DNA from: Paulinella micropora
Taxonomy: Eukaryota; Cercozoa; Imbricatea; Euglyphida; Paulinellidae
NCBI GenBank assembly: GCA_019918135.1
Contig: WBZZ01005597.1
Coordinates: 63,501-127,500, forward strand
DNA length: 64,000 bases
Reading direction: 5' to 3'
A program made the position numbers and the translations under genes. Every line of letters starts with the position of its first letter. Position 1 is the first letter of the stretch. The notes beneath the pieces were generated by a model that saw only the letters and a program-made list of their open reading frames with translations, was not told the DNA's origin and did not search any database. Of this stretch, positions 44,883 through 56,733 are shown in pieces.

Positions 44883-45102
44883 ACGACAGTATATAATCTA
44901 TCGTAAAAAATAATTTAATGAAAGTTTCAGAGAACATCATTTTCGAGAACATCATCCCAGGACTTGGAAAGGGTCATACCCGGGAACACCATACGACAGT
45001 ATATAATCTATCGTAAAAAATAATTTAATGGAAGTTTCAGAGAACATCATTTTCGAGAACATCATCCCAGGACTTGGAAAGGGTCATACCCGGGAACACC
45101 AT
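44883..45102. repeat. 110-bp tandem duplication in the 3' UTR of retrotransposon 1
   Basis: ACGACAGTATATAATCTATC recurs at 44883-44993 spacing with one visible base change. The rest of 44,394-45,300 is AT-rich 3' untranslated sequence. Confidence 0.9.
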
Positions 45103-45308
45103 CGATCAATACACTAGCGATCCCCGTATACGGTGTAGTATCATCGTCGATCGACCTTTCGCACTCGTATGTTGCGATCGAATGCCAAGTTATATCACTG
45201 AGTCTTTTTAATATTCATATTGATAACTGATGATGCATGATCAAATCATGATACGCCGTGGGCAATCAACCGGTTTGTTGAGACGCATAAAAAAAAATAA
45301 TTTGTTTG

Positions 45309-48300
45309 TCACTGCCTTCGTCGTCTGGCGCGGATTTCTTTGCCTGGTGGAGGACCACCAACAAAAGTCAGATCGAACTTTGACTGTTCGAGAATGTCCC
45401 AGATCTTATTAGGGATTCCGCCCAACGATAATTCAAAAGGGACATCAAGCACTCCTCTTGGCAGTGTCTGAATGTTCCACGCAGTGTAATCCTTGTCTCT
45501 GGGAGTAATTGTATCATCCCATGTCTCGAGACTTTTTGCGTCTTTATATACTGGCAGATAATGTCTTGCCTTTGGATCCTCAACCGGGTCCATACTTCTC
45601 CAAAACTGGAGTATCGGTTGTACTATTTTTGCGGCTGATGATATTTTGAGTGTCCGTGTGACACGCATCTGTCGTGGGACCGCCACGACCCGCATCAACT
45701 ATAAGTCTGAGAGAGTGTCATCAGCGACATGTTGTTCCGCTGGTCTCATCAGATAGAAAGCATCTTTCACCCATGCGATGGTTGCTATCGCATCGCCTTC
45801 CTTCCATCGCTCATGGACAATCTCAACGTTGCCCGCGTTTGGGTCAGTGTCCGTCCCCTCCTCCTCCTGGTCGACGTCCTTTGATCCCATCGACCTCATC
45901 GCCTTCCTCGGTTGGTCGTTGATAAGATCATTCCGCGCTCTCCTTAGCTGCGCCTCTGTGATCCTCTCCTTCTTTCCGCTATGCTCTCGCGGAGACTTGG
46001 ACTGAGTCCCCACCGCGCTTATGCGGTCAGTCTTCTCCTTACTGTCCACCTCACTCTCCTCCTTCTCAGCTATCGGTGCCCGATAAGCATCGTCTTGGTC
46101 TATGCCAGCCTCCTTGTGGATGGGCGGCACCTCTTTGAAATCATCTTTCATCCGTTTTAACGCCTCCTCAACGGATTCATCTTCCAATAAGAAGGGATCA
46201 TACTTAATCAGCCTTCTTACATTCACAATTTGCACCTTCCCTCTACCCCTGATCTTGTAGTTCAGAGGTCCCGTCTGTTCCATAATCTGATAAGGTCCTT
46301 TCCAGTGAGTGAACAGCTTAGAGCTGACTCCTTTCGGGACCTGAGGATGGTACAACAGTACAATATCCCCAACCTGAAACTTGATCTGATCCAAGTGCGC
46401 TTGTCGCACCCCTTCAGCACCAGTCTTTCGGCGCTCCGCCTCTCTATGCGCCCTGACTATTTGTTCCGCCTCCATCTTCATTCTAAGTCTCATCCCAAAC
46501 AACTCATCCGCATCCGCCCAAGTGTCTTTTGGGTGAAGGAGCGAAGTCGGGATATCAGGCTCACGCCCATATACTAACTGATATGGCGAGATTGAGCTCT
46601 TCGAGCCTCCTAACGCCGTAGAGGGTAGACAGTTCATTGCAAACGCAAATGATGGTGCTGCCTCGACCCATGCTCTTTGATTCTCCTTCTTCGTGTAATA
46701 CATCTTTAGTGAGGCTTTGAGGGGTCTGTGTACCCGCTTGATTTTCCCATTTGCTCGCGGGTTATAGGCAGTAACATATTGCCATTTCATCCCGTAATAC
46801 TTAGATAGTTTGTCGATGACCTCGTTATTAAAGTCCGAGCCTCGATCAGAACATATCTTTCTTGGTACTCCGATCTGTGAGATGATCCTATCGATCAGCG
46901 CCTCGGCCGTCGTCTTGCCGGTAACGTCTTTGACAGGGATGATCCACACATAGTTGGTGGCTCTGTCAATAGCAGTGAGGAGGTATTTGTAACCATCCTT
47001 CGATTCTGAGAAAGGTCCCACATGATCAATGTGTATAAACTCAAACATCCCCGCATGAAGAGGAAATTCGCCAATCAGGCCGAAATTTGCCTTCAGTGGT
47101 GTTTTGTTTATCTTGCACGGGATGCATGCATCCACCGCCTGATCTATCTCCTCCTTCATCTTCTTCCACCAGAATCGCCTCGCTACGAACATGTGAGTTC
47201 GTTGTCGACCCGGATGCGCCAAAAGTGGGCAATTGTGGGCTGCGACAAATATAAATCGTCTCAGACTCTCCGGTACCCAAAGGGTCCATTTGTCCGGCTG
47301 TGACGCATAGCGACCGTGAAGGCCCTTGTACCACAGTAGACCATCTCTCCATTCCATCTCCTTCATCTGATCTTTGATCGCTTTCGTCATCTTCAGCTCA
47401 TCCGGGTTCTGATATAACTGTATGAGTTCCTGAAACTCCGGATCTCGAGCCTGTTGTTGCCTCCATGCGGTAGGCGAGGCTATATGGATAGTACCATCTT
47501 CTAGCCGTATCCCGATTCTTTCCGGGTCATCGTCTAGGTCACTTCTCCGCTCTTGAGGAGGCTCCGCATAAACATCCTGCGTCTCCTCTTCCTCTCTTAT
47601 GGTCGCCTTCGCATTCTCATATACCTCATAGGACCACTCAGCGTCCTCCTGGGTATGTAGCTCACAACATATCCCGTGATCCGGGCCTTGTGGACTGTAC
47701 CGTAGACCTGTGCGGTCATATCGGACTCCACTCGCCATCTCCGTCGCCTCAATGTGGCTGACCTCATACACCTTGTCAGTGGACAAGTCTTCCATCTCCA
47801 CCGTGGACACCAACGCCGATACTTCTGAGTTAAACTCTAGCCTAGAGAGGCTATCAGCGACCACATTTCGCTTTCCCTGTAGATGGACCATTGTAAAATC
47901 GAAACAAGACAAGAACGCTTGCCACCGCGCCAGCCGTCCAGTCTGTTCATGATTCATCAACCATAACAGGTTATGAATCAGATGATCAGTTCTGACAGTA
48001 AATTGAGGTCCTCCCCACAAATACTCTCTGAGCCTCTTGAGGGCCCACACCACCGCTAACGCCTCTCTTTGCCTTGTGCAATAGTTTCTCTCCGCCGCAC
48101 ACAACTTCCTACTAATAAACATGATTGGGCGTAATTTCTTCTCCTCATCCTCTTGTTGTAATACAGCCCCAATCGCAAACTTAGATGCGTCTGTATCGAC
48201 TACGAATTGTTTCGTAAAGTCGGGCATCGTTAACACCAGTCCTCCGTCTTTTGGGTCTTTATAAAAATATCTTTGAGCGCATGAAACGCTTGCAAAGCCT

Positions 48301-48451
48301 CTTCGCCCCACTTCTCAGAGTTTCCAAAATCTATCATTTTCTCCAACTTAGCCCGTGTTGCACCCCAATCGGGTATAAACTGGCTATAGTATTGCGCCAT
48401 CGCAAGGAATGAGTGCGATTCAGTGCGGTTCTTTACGGGTGTAAAAACCAT
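45309..48451 (-). pseudogene. Retrotransposon 1 pol 3' part: RNase H, integrase, post-integrase domain
   Basis: The main frame (870 codons, 45699-48311) begins in the RNase H domain (FVVDTDASKFAIGAVLQQ) after a frameshift from a short piece with AMAQYYSQFIPDWG, the end of RT. The integrase zinc domain (H-x-H...CIPCKINK) and core follow (FIHIDHVGPFSESKDG; ICSDRGSDFN). The third catalytic residue is lost: NGKIKRVH instead of NGKIERVH. A GPY/F-like module follows (HWKGPYQIMEQTGPLNYKI). After an in-frame TAG (45699-45701) the frame goes on for ~130 codons that match the end of element 2's pol. Confidence 0.85.
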
Positions 48452-49986
48452 TAAAGCATGTGAATGCTTGCGGTATCAATTTCAACTTGTCGAGGTCTCT
48501 GAGCTTCCGCTTGTATGCACTGCTCTGCTCACGAGTTCCCATACGACAAGCCACCACTAGCTGTTGCTTGCGAGAGGGTACCGGTATAGGATGATCAATA
48601 AGCCGGTCCCTTATTTCCTGCGCCCATATCGCCTTCTCATTATATGGCAGGATAATAGTATACGGCTTATTATTTTCGAATAAAGTCCGTAAGCATGTCT
48701 TCACTTCAGTTAGTGAACGCGGCCACTTCGGCTCGTCACCCCAGAAATCAATAATAAAACTTTTAATAGTTTCTGGTGGAGTATCCGGGATTCGCCCCGT
48801 TCTCCTTGGTACAAACGCCTCCCTTTTTTCTTCTCCTACTTTCGCATGGAAACAGTATCCGTTAGTAATATGGACATCTGTTCCTACTCCTTCCGCGAAT
48901 CTCGCCAACGACGGGCTTCTTTGTGCGACACATATAATCTCCTCCTTTCGCTTCTCGATTAAGTCATCAATAGACTTTTTGTCCCAATGGCATGTCGGAA
49001 CTGTGACAGTGCACACTTGGGATTCCCGATTGTCGGTCCAGGACAGCTCATCCGGTCTTACGACATGGGGGTGAACGTACACCTCAAGTGCCTCATGTAC
49101 GATGGCCATCTTTTTGTGATCCGTCGCTAGACTCAGCTCATAAGCCTCATAAGAGTCAGTAGCGTTGAAGGGATCAATATCGTTCTTTTCTCCTCTTTTT
49201 ACTTCATATATCACTCGCCGTGCGGCGCAATCAATCACAGCCCCCATCGTAGCCAATTGGTCATACAATAGTAATATTGACCCGTGGTAACCGGGGACGA
49301 CATAAAGGTCCATGCGGTATACTCGTGCGGATTTTAATTTAAAGGTCAGTGTGATGATTCCCGTGATGACCGTCCGGCTACCCACTTCCTTCAGAGTGCC
49401 AGTCGAATTTTTCATGTTTCCGGCCGACAATATTAATATTCGCCATCGTATCATTACCAACTTTTAATATTGTCTTCAATGTTTCACAATAAAGTTCCGT
49501 ATAACACAGAGCATCGGGCCTGTGTATATTGGCTGCGAGAACAAGAACTTTACGTTCCAAATTTTGGAGTCTTGTCTCTAAGTTTTTCAACTCCTCCTTC
49601 TTCTCCTCCTGCTTCACCTCATTAACATTTTTATTATTCTGCGGTACTGGTGCGTTTACTATGTGAGCGACATTGTCTTGTGGCACTTAAGTACACACAT
49701 TGTCTTTTTGCTCGCCACCCGCCGCGATCGTAGACATTGAGTCTGTTCGTGGTTGCTTGCTTGGCCGAGGCGATACGTCTGCCATTGGCCTCCTCGCCTC
49801 CATCGCAAGTCTCGCCTTCCTATTTGCATCAGTTATCATTGGTAACCGTGATGTATGAACGGGTATGAGACTATCTTGGGGCTGCAGTCTCTGTGTACCC
49901 ACATCTTTGTATTCAGATTGAGGAAGCGTTGGCCCATTCTGCACAACAGCATTAGAAAGCACTGTGACTTTAGAGTTAAACTTCAC
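48420..49986 (-). pseudogene. Retrotransposon 1 protease and protease-RT spacer, RT deleted
   Basis: Frames at 49687-49986 and 49378-49686 are joined through an in-frame TAA. A frameshift leads into 48420-49460. The retropepsin core is KVGNDTMANINIV, where Asp-Thr/Ser-Gly is expected, plus a flap and a C-terminal DQLATMGAVIDCAARR. A ~200-residue spacer follows (EIRDRLIDHPIPVPSRKQQL), related to that of element 2. It stops at GFYTRKEPH. By alignment with element 2, about 1.05 kb encoding the whole RT palm is absent before RNase H. Confidence 0.8.
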
Positions 49987-50019
49987 AGTCTTCTCCTTCC
50001 TCTTTTCTTCCCCCTCCAG

Positions 50020-52669
50020 TCATTCCACCACCTCGAAACGATTACCTTGAGTAGTGTCCGGGTGGGATGACGTATCGGTCTCCGAGGCAGTGTTGTAGGC
50101 CTGAGCTCGACCGAAATTCGGGTTGGAGCTTGCCCATGAGCCTCCTCCTCCTCTGGGTGGGGGGGCTGGAGCTCGAACAGCTCTCCCTCCATAAGGGGTA
50201 TATCCCCGACCTCCTCCTCTTCCTCTCTGAGGGGTTCCTTGCCACCTCGAGGCTCCTCTCCATGTTCCTCCTCCTCCTCCTCCTCCTCCTCGTCCTCCTG
50301 CCCCTCCTCCTCGTCCTCTTTGAGAGGCCTTTAGGTTCTTTTGTCTCTCCCTTTCCTCCTTCTTCTCCTTCATCCTCTCCACATAAGCAATGATCGCCTG
50401 TCGTAACTCCTCATCATCACACATATTATTGGCGTACCAACCTTCGTTCGCAGCGGCAATCTGAAGCATGTTGAAAAGGCCCGGTTCCTTGCCTTCCGTC
50501 CTGCTCAGAAAATTTGCCCTTGCTGTTGGGTTCTGCCTATCATGATTGAAAGAGCAGTCTCTGTTCTCCATCTGTGCCTTACACTGCAAGCCCGCGAACC
50601 ACCTCCAACATGCGGTCTTCAGGTCTGGCTCTCTCTGTCTCTTCCAACCGGCAACTCTGTTTGTGTACGTGGCTTGTGCGCCAACAGGTACACCGCCTGC
50701 CTGTGCCGTATGTGCCTCCGTGAGCGAGTCCATGTTTGAGCAAATCACTTCTTGAAACAGTGCTGACGGAGCAACGCTTTGAACCGTATTTTCGAACACG
50801 TGTGTCTCGAGGAAGTTCTTGGACTTCACTGAGCTAAACGTCGAGCATTGTTGTATGAGCTGAGTAAGCTTGCTCGGGTTAACTGTGTGTAACGCCGAGA
50901 AGAAATAGAGGATGATCGACTTGCGGCCATAGAATAGCCCATAGGAGGAAACTACCTCCGTAAGGGTCGCCGCCAAGCCAACAGCACTCCTCAAACTCAT
51001 CGCCACTGTCTCAAAGATTTCAAATCCTATGAGAGTACCAGTGCAGAGATGCTGGTATCCATGAGATTGAAAATATGAAATGAGTGTGGCCACCGCCAGT
51101 TCACACTGAGCGTCTAGGCCTGTTGCATTGTTTTTCTTAATCTCCTCCTTCTTTCTCAAAAACTTGTACTGTGTCAGATCAAATCCCTCCGAGACTAGAG
51201 ATTGGTCAAAAATAGTAACAAGGGCCTCGTATTCCTGCGTTTCGTCGCAAGGAAAAGCCTTCATGCAGGCATTGATCTCTTTGAGCTTGCTCAAAAGCGA
51301 AGCATCGGAGTTTTTGTCTGAGCTCGTCTTGGCATATAGCATAAGACTTGCCACTCCTCCTTTCTTCCCCTTGAAGGCATTTATGATATTTTGTCTGTCC
51401 TTCTTCTCCGTGTTTGTGACCACCACCGTAGTTGAGCCCGGGGGTGCAGGGGCTGGTGGGGCAGGAGCTGTGGGGGAAAATATGTCGGAGGGTGTGTCTT
51501 TGCACCACTCACTTTTGCTTTCATTCTTTCCAGTCTCATCGTCTTCTCGAACTCCGCCTTCTCTTTCGCCTTCTTCTTCTTAGATATCACCAGCTTTTGA
51601 GCATGAGTGATAAAGGCCACCAATTCAGAAGCAGATATGAGAAAATTATATTTCTCCACATATTGGTCAACACCTGCTTTATTGGCGACCGGTGGTGCGT
51701 TACTAAGTGATTTAAGGACAGAGTGATCCTTGGTAGGAATCCATCTCTTCCATGCCTCCTTATGCAGTAACGCACCCATTAACAGTCTGATCTTGGTCAG
51801 AACTCTGTCGGTCTTCTCTAACTCATCAATCACAGGATGAGTTTCTCCTGCTGCCTTAATGCTTTTTTCCATCTCTGCCTTCCCCTCCTCCAAGGCCTTC
51901 ATTTCCATCGTAAAAAAATGAAATATGCTACTCGAGTTTTTCGAACCCAGATTGGTCTTCACTTTTGTTACATCGACTGCCTCCTGACCAGTCGCGAGGA
52001 ATCTGGCCGTTGCTCTTGGGTTTGTGTACTGGAGGTAACCCTCACATCGTGGGCCGTATGAACGTTCCCAAATCAGGGTTTGAGTGTACACCCCAAAGAT
52101 AGCATCGAGTAATTCAAGGTGGGTGTGTGTGTCCCCAAACTTGATATGCTGTATCTTCTTTCTCTTTTCTGGATCAGAGACCAGTTTGCCGAGGAGCTGT
52201 GCTGTGTCTGATAATAGGATATAGACATTTTAGCACGACTTTTCTCTCTTCTTTGATCCTGAGGGATCCACACATAGGTATCCTTCTCTTCCCCCATCTT
52301 GTTATCAAACTCTTCTTTAGTGAGGTCATAGTGGTCTTGCACCCACTGTTGTTCCTCCACTGTGATCTCCTCTCCATCACTATGAATCAAGTCGATCATT
52401 TTTCGTCCTCCTCCCGTGTAGGCAGGTGGTAAGGGATTACCATATGCTCCTCCTCCTCCCGTCTCTTCTTGTTCAAATCCTCCTTCATCTTCGTCTCCTC
52501 CATATCTTCCTTCATCATCCCAGCCCTCTTCTACTCCTCCTCCTACTCCTTCATCTCCTCCTCCTCCTCCTTCATTCAGTCCTCTTCCTCCTCCTCCTCC
52601 TGCTTCTTCTTCTTCTCTTCTTTGTTCTGCCTCCGAGAATTCACTCACTTCGGCGGTCTCTGTCGACAT
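50020..52669 (-). pseudogene. Retrotransposon 1 gag with CCCH-type zinc finger
   Basis: Three overlapping frames (52073-52669, 51381-52091, 50020-51426) form one ~830-codon gag with frameshifts near 52,140 and 51,430. The N-terminus is Glu/Gly-rich; the middle is helical capsid-like. The zinc motif is C-WRWFAGLQ-C-KAQMENRD-C-SFN-H, so C-x8-C-x8-C-x3-H rather than the usual CCHC knuckle. The C-terminus is RGG-rich (RGRGGGAGGRGGGG), suited to RNA binding. Confidence 0.75.
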
Positions 52670-53455
52670 GATGTCGTAGTAGTAATTAACAGGAGGACAG
52701 TGTCAGCTCCTATGTTTGGTTTTTGTTCGTTTGTGTTCTGTTCCTCCTTCAGTCGATTGACTAGTGAAGAGAGAAACTAATAGAGAGGGTAGAGTGAGAT
52801 TCCCTGTCCTCTATGAAACACTGTTTGTATGTTCGTTTTTGTTTGAGAAAAATAGTCTTTGAGACTTTCTCCGATTTCTTGTTCTCCTTACTCAGATTAC
52901 TTTCTCCTCCTTCTTTTCTATATTGTATCTAGTATGAGGCACTTGGACCTACACACAGATAGTAATAGAGAAGCTAGAAAAGCTCTCCTTGAGAAGTCGA
53001 CAGTCGGTCGGATAGGTTCTCAGACCTACCTTTAGAAAACGATCAGAGAGTTGCAAAAATACTCTGACGTATGTGTGAGATAATGCAGATAAATGCACAA
53101 ACTAGAAGGGTAGAGTGTTGTGCTCCTGTCCCTATGCTTGTTTGTGTTTTGTGTGTGTTCCTTCACTCTTCTGTCCACCTCCTTCTTCTTGGTCTCTGTG
53201 TGAGAACAGCAAGAACGACAGAGAGTTTGTATCTGATGTCTCCTTGTGAGCACACAGATATGGATTGGGCTAGAGGGTACGAGACACCTGCTTGAGACTA
53301 ATCAAATTATTTGTTTTGTGAAAGAGTTATGAGGTAGCTGTGTTGGAGTATTTGTTTTCGTCTGACGTCCCCGTGTGAGACAGGTCAGTGAAAATTCACT
53401 CTGTTGCCTGTGTGGCAAAGCAGAAAGAAATCACCCTAGTGATGTGGACTCCAAA
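52670..53455. other. 5' untranslated region of retrotransposon 1
   Basis: Lies between gag and the 5' LTR on the minus strand. T-rich, no gene. The primer-binding site is next to the LTR (53442-53453 on the plus strand reads GATGTGGACTCCA). Confidence 0.6.
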
Positions 53456-53668
53456 TGTAATGCCCCCAACGATAGCTCGTAAAAAGTCGGTAATACAACC
53501 AAACACAGTCCTCAAAAGATGAGAATGATGTCTCGTTATATTAGCTCAGTGAAGCCAAAAAGGAAAACGGCAACAGACCAGGAATAAAATGGCATCAGGT
53601 CCAATCCGGACAAATAATACTGAAAAACAAGCTGGTGCACCTGTCACCAGGAAAAGGTACTTTTACCG
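53456..53668 (-). repeat. 5' LTR of retrotransposon 1, interrupted
   Basis: Covers all but the last ~24 bases of the LTR. The remainder lies at 63623-63646, after element 2. The break point is TTTTACCG, giving the ACCG duplication of element 2. Confidence 0.92.
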
Positions 53669-53798
53669 TGTCGGCCGGCCCGTACATTACATAGTGGCAT
53701 CAAGTGTTGTCCGGCTTGTCGTTACTTGACTCTTATGCTTGGTCTGCCCCTCTACAGTTGAGGTACGACTAAGTGTCAGAGTAGCTGTTCCGGTTACA
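53669..53798 (+). repeat. 5' LTR of retrotransposon 2 (130 bp)
   Basis: Same sequence as 63489-63618 by eye. Short for a gypsy-type LTR. Confidence 0.95.
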
Positions 53799-54165
53799 TC
53801 TGGAGCCACTAACAAAAATTGAACGGGGTTTTGCTTTTGCTTTTCGTGAGGTTCACGAAAAGCTCAAGTTCTCGCGTTTTTCTTGCCTTGTTTTTCTTGA
53901 GGTTTTGACACCTCGGAATTTCCGACAGAAAAGGGTGTTGACTTTTTTCAAGTTTTGCTTTAGACAGTTGAGCTCTCCTTAGGGGGAGAGGGATAGAAAC
54001 AGATTGTGTGTGAGGTGTAGGAGCACGCACATTTGTTTTGTATTCGGTTGGAGGAAACAGGTGTCACCAGCATAACTCATAAGCTGTGTGTGGAGCAGTT
54101 GTGTGTGTGTGCTGTGTGTGTCATTTGTTGCTTTCTCACATCTCTCTTCTCTTTCTCATTTCGAT

Positions 54166-56733
54166 ATGTTACCACGTGAGAATAGGAGGAGGATGTTGAC
54201 AGCAAGCAGCCCTTATTCTACACCAGCGTATACTAGGGGGGGTGGGTCTTTGGTACCTTCCTCTCTTGGTACACGTTTTATGGGGGCAGGAGCCCTCACA
54301 TCGTCGAGTTCGTCGACAACAGGGGGAACACCTCCCTCTTTGCACTTCATCTCTGCTCGTCTGGAAGACGATTTGAAGACGATGTGGCAGTTTCGTCTCA
54401 CAGGTGATAGTTGGGCGGACCAGTTACCGTCCACAAAGGCATTGCAGACGGTCAGACAATGCATTAATGCTATCTCGCCTGGTTCGACGAGGAACGTGTG
54501 GGACACACTTGTGATCGGACGCACCACAGTGGCCAATGTTATGGTGGCAGCAGAGATGGTGGTTCAGATTGCAGAAGCTGTGGGCATGGGGACCCACTAC
54601 TGGACGCCTGAGAGGCTGGATGCGTCCAGATTGATGGCATCAACGGAGGGAATGGTCGATCTCAATATAGCGAGGTTGGGACAAGTCCAAGCTGAAGCCT
54701 GGGGCACCACTGCCATGGCTGGAGACCTTTCTCGTGACTTTGTCAAACGTCACGGACAGCCTGTGTACGACTTGGTTGGCTGTTGGCCGTCTTGGGATGT
54801 CTTGGATCAAGGGCATCCAAGATGGACTGAAGTGCAAAAGTTTGCTCAGTTTCACAGTCAGGTTTGGGCCAGAGTGTCACCCACTGTGCACGCAATGGGC
54901 AACTTTATTTTTCGGCCCAAGAGTGGTGTTGGGGCTAAAGTGCTCTCAATAGACGACGTGTTCACGTCCATTTTCGACGCAATGGATGGCTTCTGGGACA
55001 AGGCAGTCTCAGGGACAAAGCCCACTTGGGCTACAGCGGGATCGTCTGAAAATCTCGTCACGTTGGAACGATTGTTGGTAGTGGATGCCATCGTTTATAT
55101 GGCCAAAGCTTTTTATCATTTTGCTGTGGCTTGGGATGGCCAGGCAGAACGACGAAAGCTTGCGGTTTCGTCATGGAACCGTAAGATGGAAAAGAACGAC
55201 GAGGAACGACGTCGTACTATTGAACGTCACCAGAAGGATGTGGACCGCCTTCTGGGTGACCAGAAGGCTTTTGCTCTGGACAATCAGAAGGTTGCAATTC
55301 CTAGGCATATCTCTGAGCTTCGTATGTGGCTGACAGAGGTACGTCGGGTCTGTCGTTCAGCTAACATTTATACGCCTGAGAATGTGGCCATAGTGGCTGA
55401 TAGGTTCTTTCGTTGTCAGTCATCGGTGGACAACGAATGGCTTATGCAAAGCGAGGTGTGGGCAGCTTTTTGGGGAAAGCTGCAGTCTACTCGGCTCGAC
55501 GCCATGTGTGTCGATAGTATTGGTCTGATGCTCGCAGAGAAGATGGGCTACCATGTTTTTGCCTCTAAGTCACAGGAGGTCAGTCAGCTGCAGGCGGAGG
55601 TCAAGTGGATGGTGAATAAGAAGCCTGTACTCCACTACATGTTCCAGAGGATAATGGACATGGTGATTATGCTCACACCTGCAGAAGCCTTCAAATTGAC
55701 GGCTGTGGCATTGTTCGATCTGAACAATCAAGTCTTTATTAAGATGGCGAAAGAGATTCAGACGGACACAGAGGTATGGGAATACCTCCTCAAGGGTACT
55801 GGACAGTCTACCCCTGAGGCCAGTCCGGAGATATGGAACGTGGATGAAGACGTGTTGGGGAAAGTCATGCGTCGAGTCCAGAAAACCATCATCGATGAGT
55901 GGAAGTGGTCGGGTCCGAGGTCAGGGACTCCCACTCAAGGTAATCAGAACCAGGGGGGAGGGGATGGTGCGGGACCATTCGAGCCCGGGGATGAAGTTTA
56001 TTGGGGCCAGGGGTACTCGCGCAGGGGACCTCAGTTCTATGGTCAGAGACCCCAAGGGGGGCCGGGGCAAGGTCGTCAACGGTTCCAGAGGTTATACTAC
56101 AACCCCAGGGTGCATAGGCCGTTGTGCATGAAGAAGGCGGGAGCCTTGTGGCTCAAATCGGGAGCCATGTGCAAGAGCAATTGCCAGAATTTTCATCCTG
56201 AAGGCTGGGATGACTCGGTGCAGAAGGAAGTCTTGAGGAAGGTACGCTACGACTATCCAGTGGGTCCCTTCCATGGCTTGTTGAATACGAATAAGTATTC
56301 GCAGGAGCTCAAGAACCTTCAGGATCGTGATCGGAAGGCATACGATCAGAAGGGATGGACGGATCCTGGTGAGGCACCTTATTTGAAGGGTGAATGGGAA
56401 AAGTTCAGGGTATGGAACCCTCTCACTTCAGATGGCGGCGACGCACCGGCGTCTATGGGAAGAGATATCCCGGGCAGGCACGGGAATGAATCCGTGGACC
56501 CCTCATGGAATTTACGGGGGTCATCGGATGCGTCCTCAGCAAGGTCGGCTGCTAGTTCTTCGTCGAGCTCGTCGTCTAGTTCGAGCGATCGGTCGGATCG
56601 AGGGCACCTTGACAACCGACGTAGTCGTTCAAGGTCAAGAGATCGTCGTAGTGATCGTGAGGTCACTCATGTATCGGGCGGTCGTCATTACGACGAGAGG
56701 GATGAAGCCCGAGATCGACGAGGATACGATTGA
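54166..56733 (+). CDS. Retrotransposon 2 gag
   Basis: 855 residues from the ATG at 54166 (MLPRENRRRMLTASSPYS). A helical capsid-like centre is followed by a Gly/Pro/Gln-rich part and a zinc motif C-x14-C-x3-C-x3-H (CMKKAG...AMCKSNCQNFH). The C-terminus is Ser/Arg-rich (RRSRSRSRDRRSDREV), like splicing-factor RS domains. The TGA stop (56731-56733) sits inside the RS region. The same frame continues with GGHVRGGYDRGRRDSRNRDR, so the RS domain clearly crosses it; CGA to TGA or regulated readthrough. The 5' untranslated part is 53,799-54,165. Confidence 0.8.
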   Translation: MLPRENRRRMLTASSPYSTPAYTRGGGSLVPSSLGTRFMGAGALTSSSSSTTGGTPPSLHFISARLEDDLKTMWQFRLTGDSWADQLPSTKALQTVRQCINAISPGSTRNVWDTLVIGRTTVANVMVAAEMVVQIAEAVGMGTHYWTPERLDASRLMASTEGMVDLNIARLGQVQAEAWGTTAMAGDLSRDFVKRHGQPVYDLVGCWPSWDVLDQGHPRWTEVQKFAQFHSQVWARVSPTVHAMGNFIFRPKSGVGAKVLSIDDVFTSIFDAMDGFWDKAVSGTKPTWATAGSSENLVTLERLLVVDAIVYMAKAFYHFAVAWDGQAERRKLAVSSWNRKMEKNDEERRRTIERHQKDVDRLLGDQKAFALDNQKVAIPRHISELRMWLTEVRRVCRSANIYTPENVAIVADRFFRCQSSVDNEWLMQSEVWAAFWGKLQSTRLDAMCVDSIGLMLAEKMGYHVFASKSQEVSQLQAEVKWMVNKKPVLHYMFQRIMDMVIMLTPAEAFKLTAVALFDLNNQVFIKMAKEIQTDTEVWEYLLKGTGQSTPEASPEIWNVDEDVLGKVMRRVQKTIIDEWKWSGPRSGTPTQGNQNQGGGDGAGPFEPGDEVYWGQGYSRRGPQFYGQRPQGGPGQGRQRFQRLYYNPRVHRPLCMKKAGALWLKSGAMCKSNCQNFHPEGWDDSVQKEVLRKVRYDYPVGPFHGLLNTNKYSQELKNLQDRDRKAYDQKGWTDPGEAPYLKGEWEKFRVWNPLTSDGGDAPASMGRDIPGRHGNESVDPSWNLRGSSDASSARSAASSSSSSSSSSSDRSDRGHLDNRRSRSRSRDRRSDREVTHVSGGRHYDERDEARDRRGYD

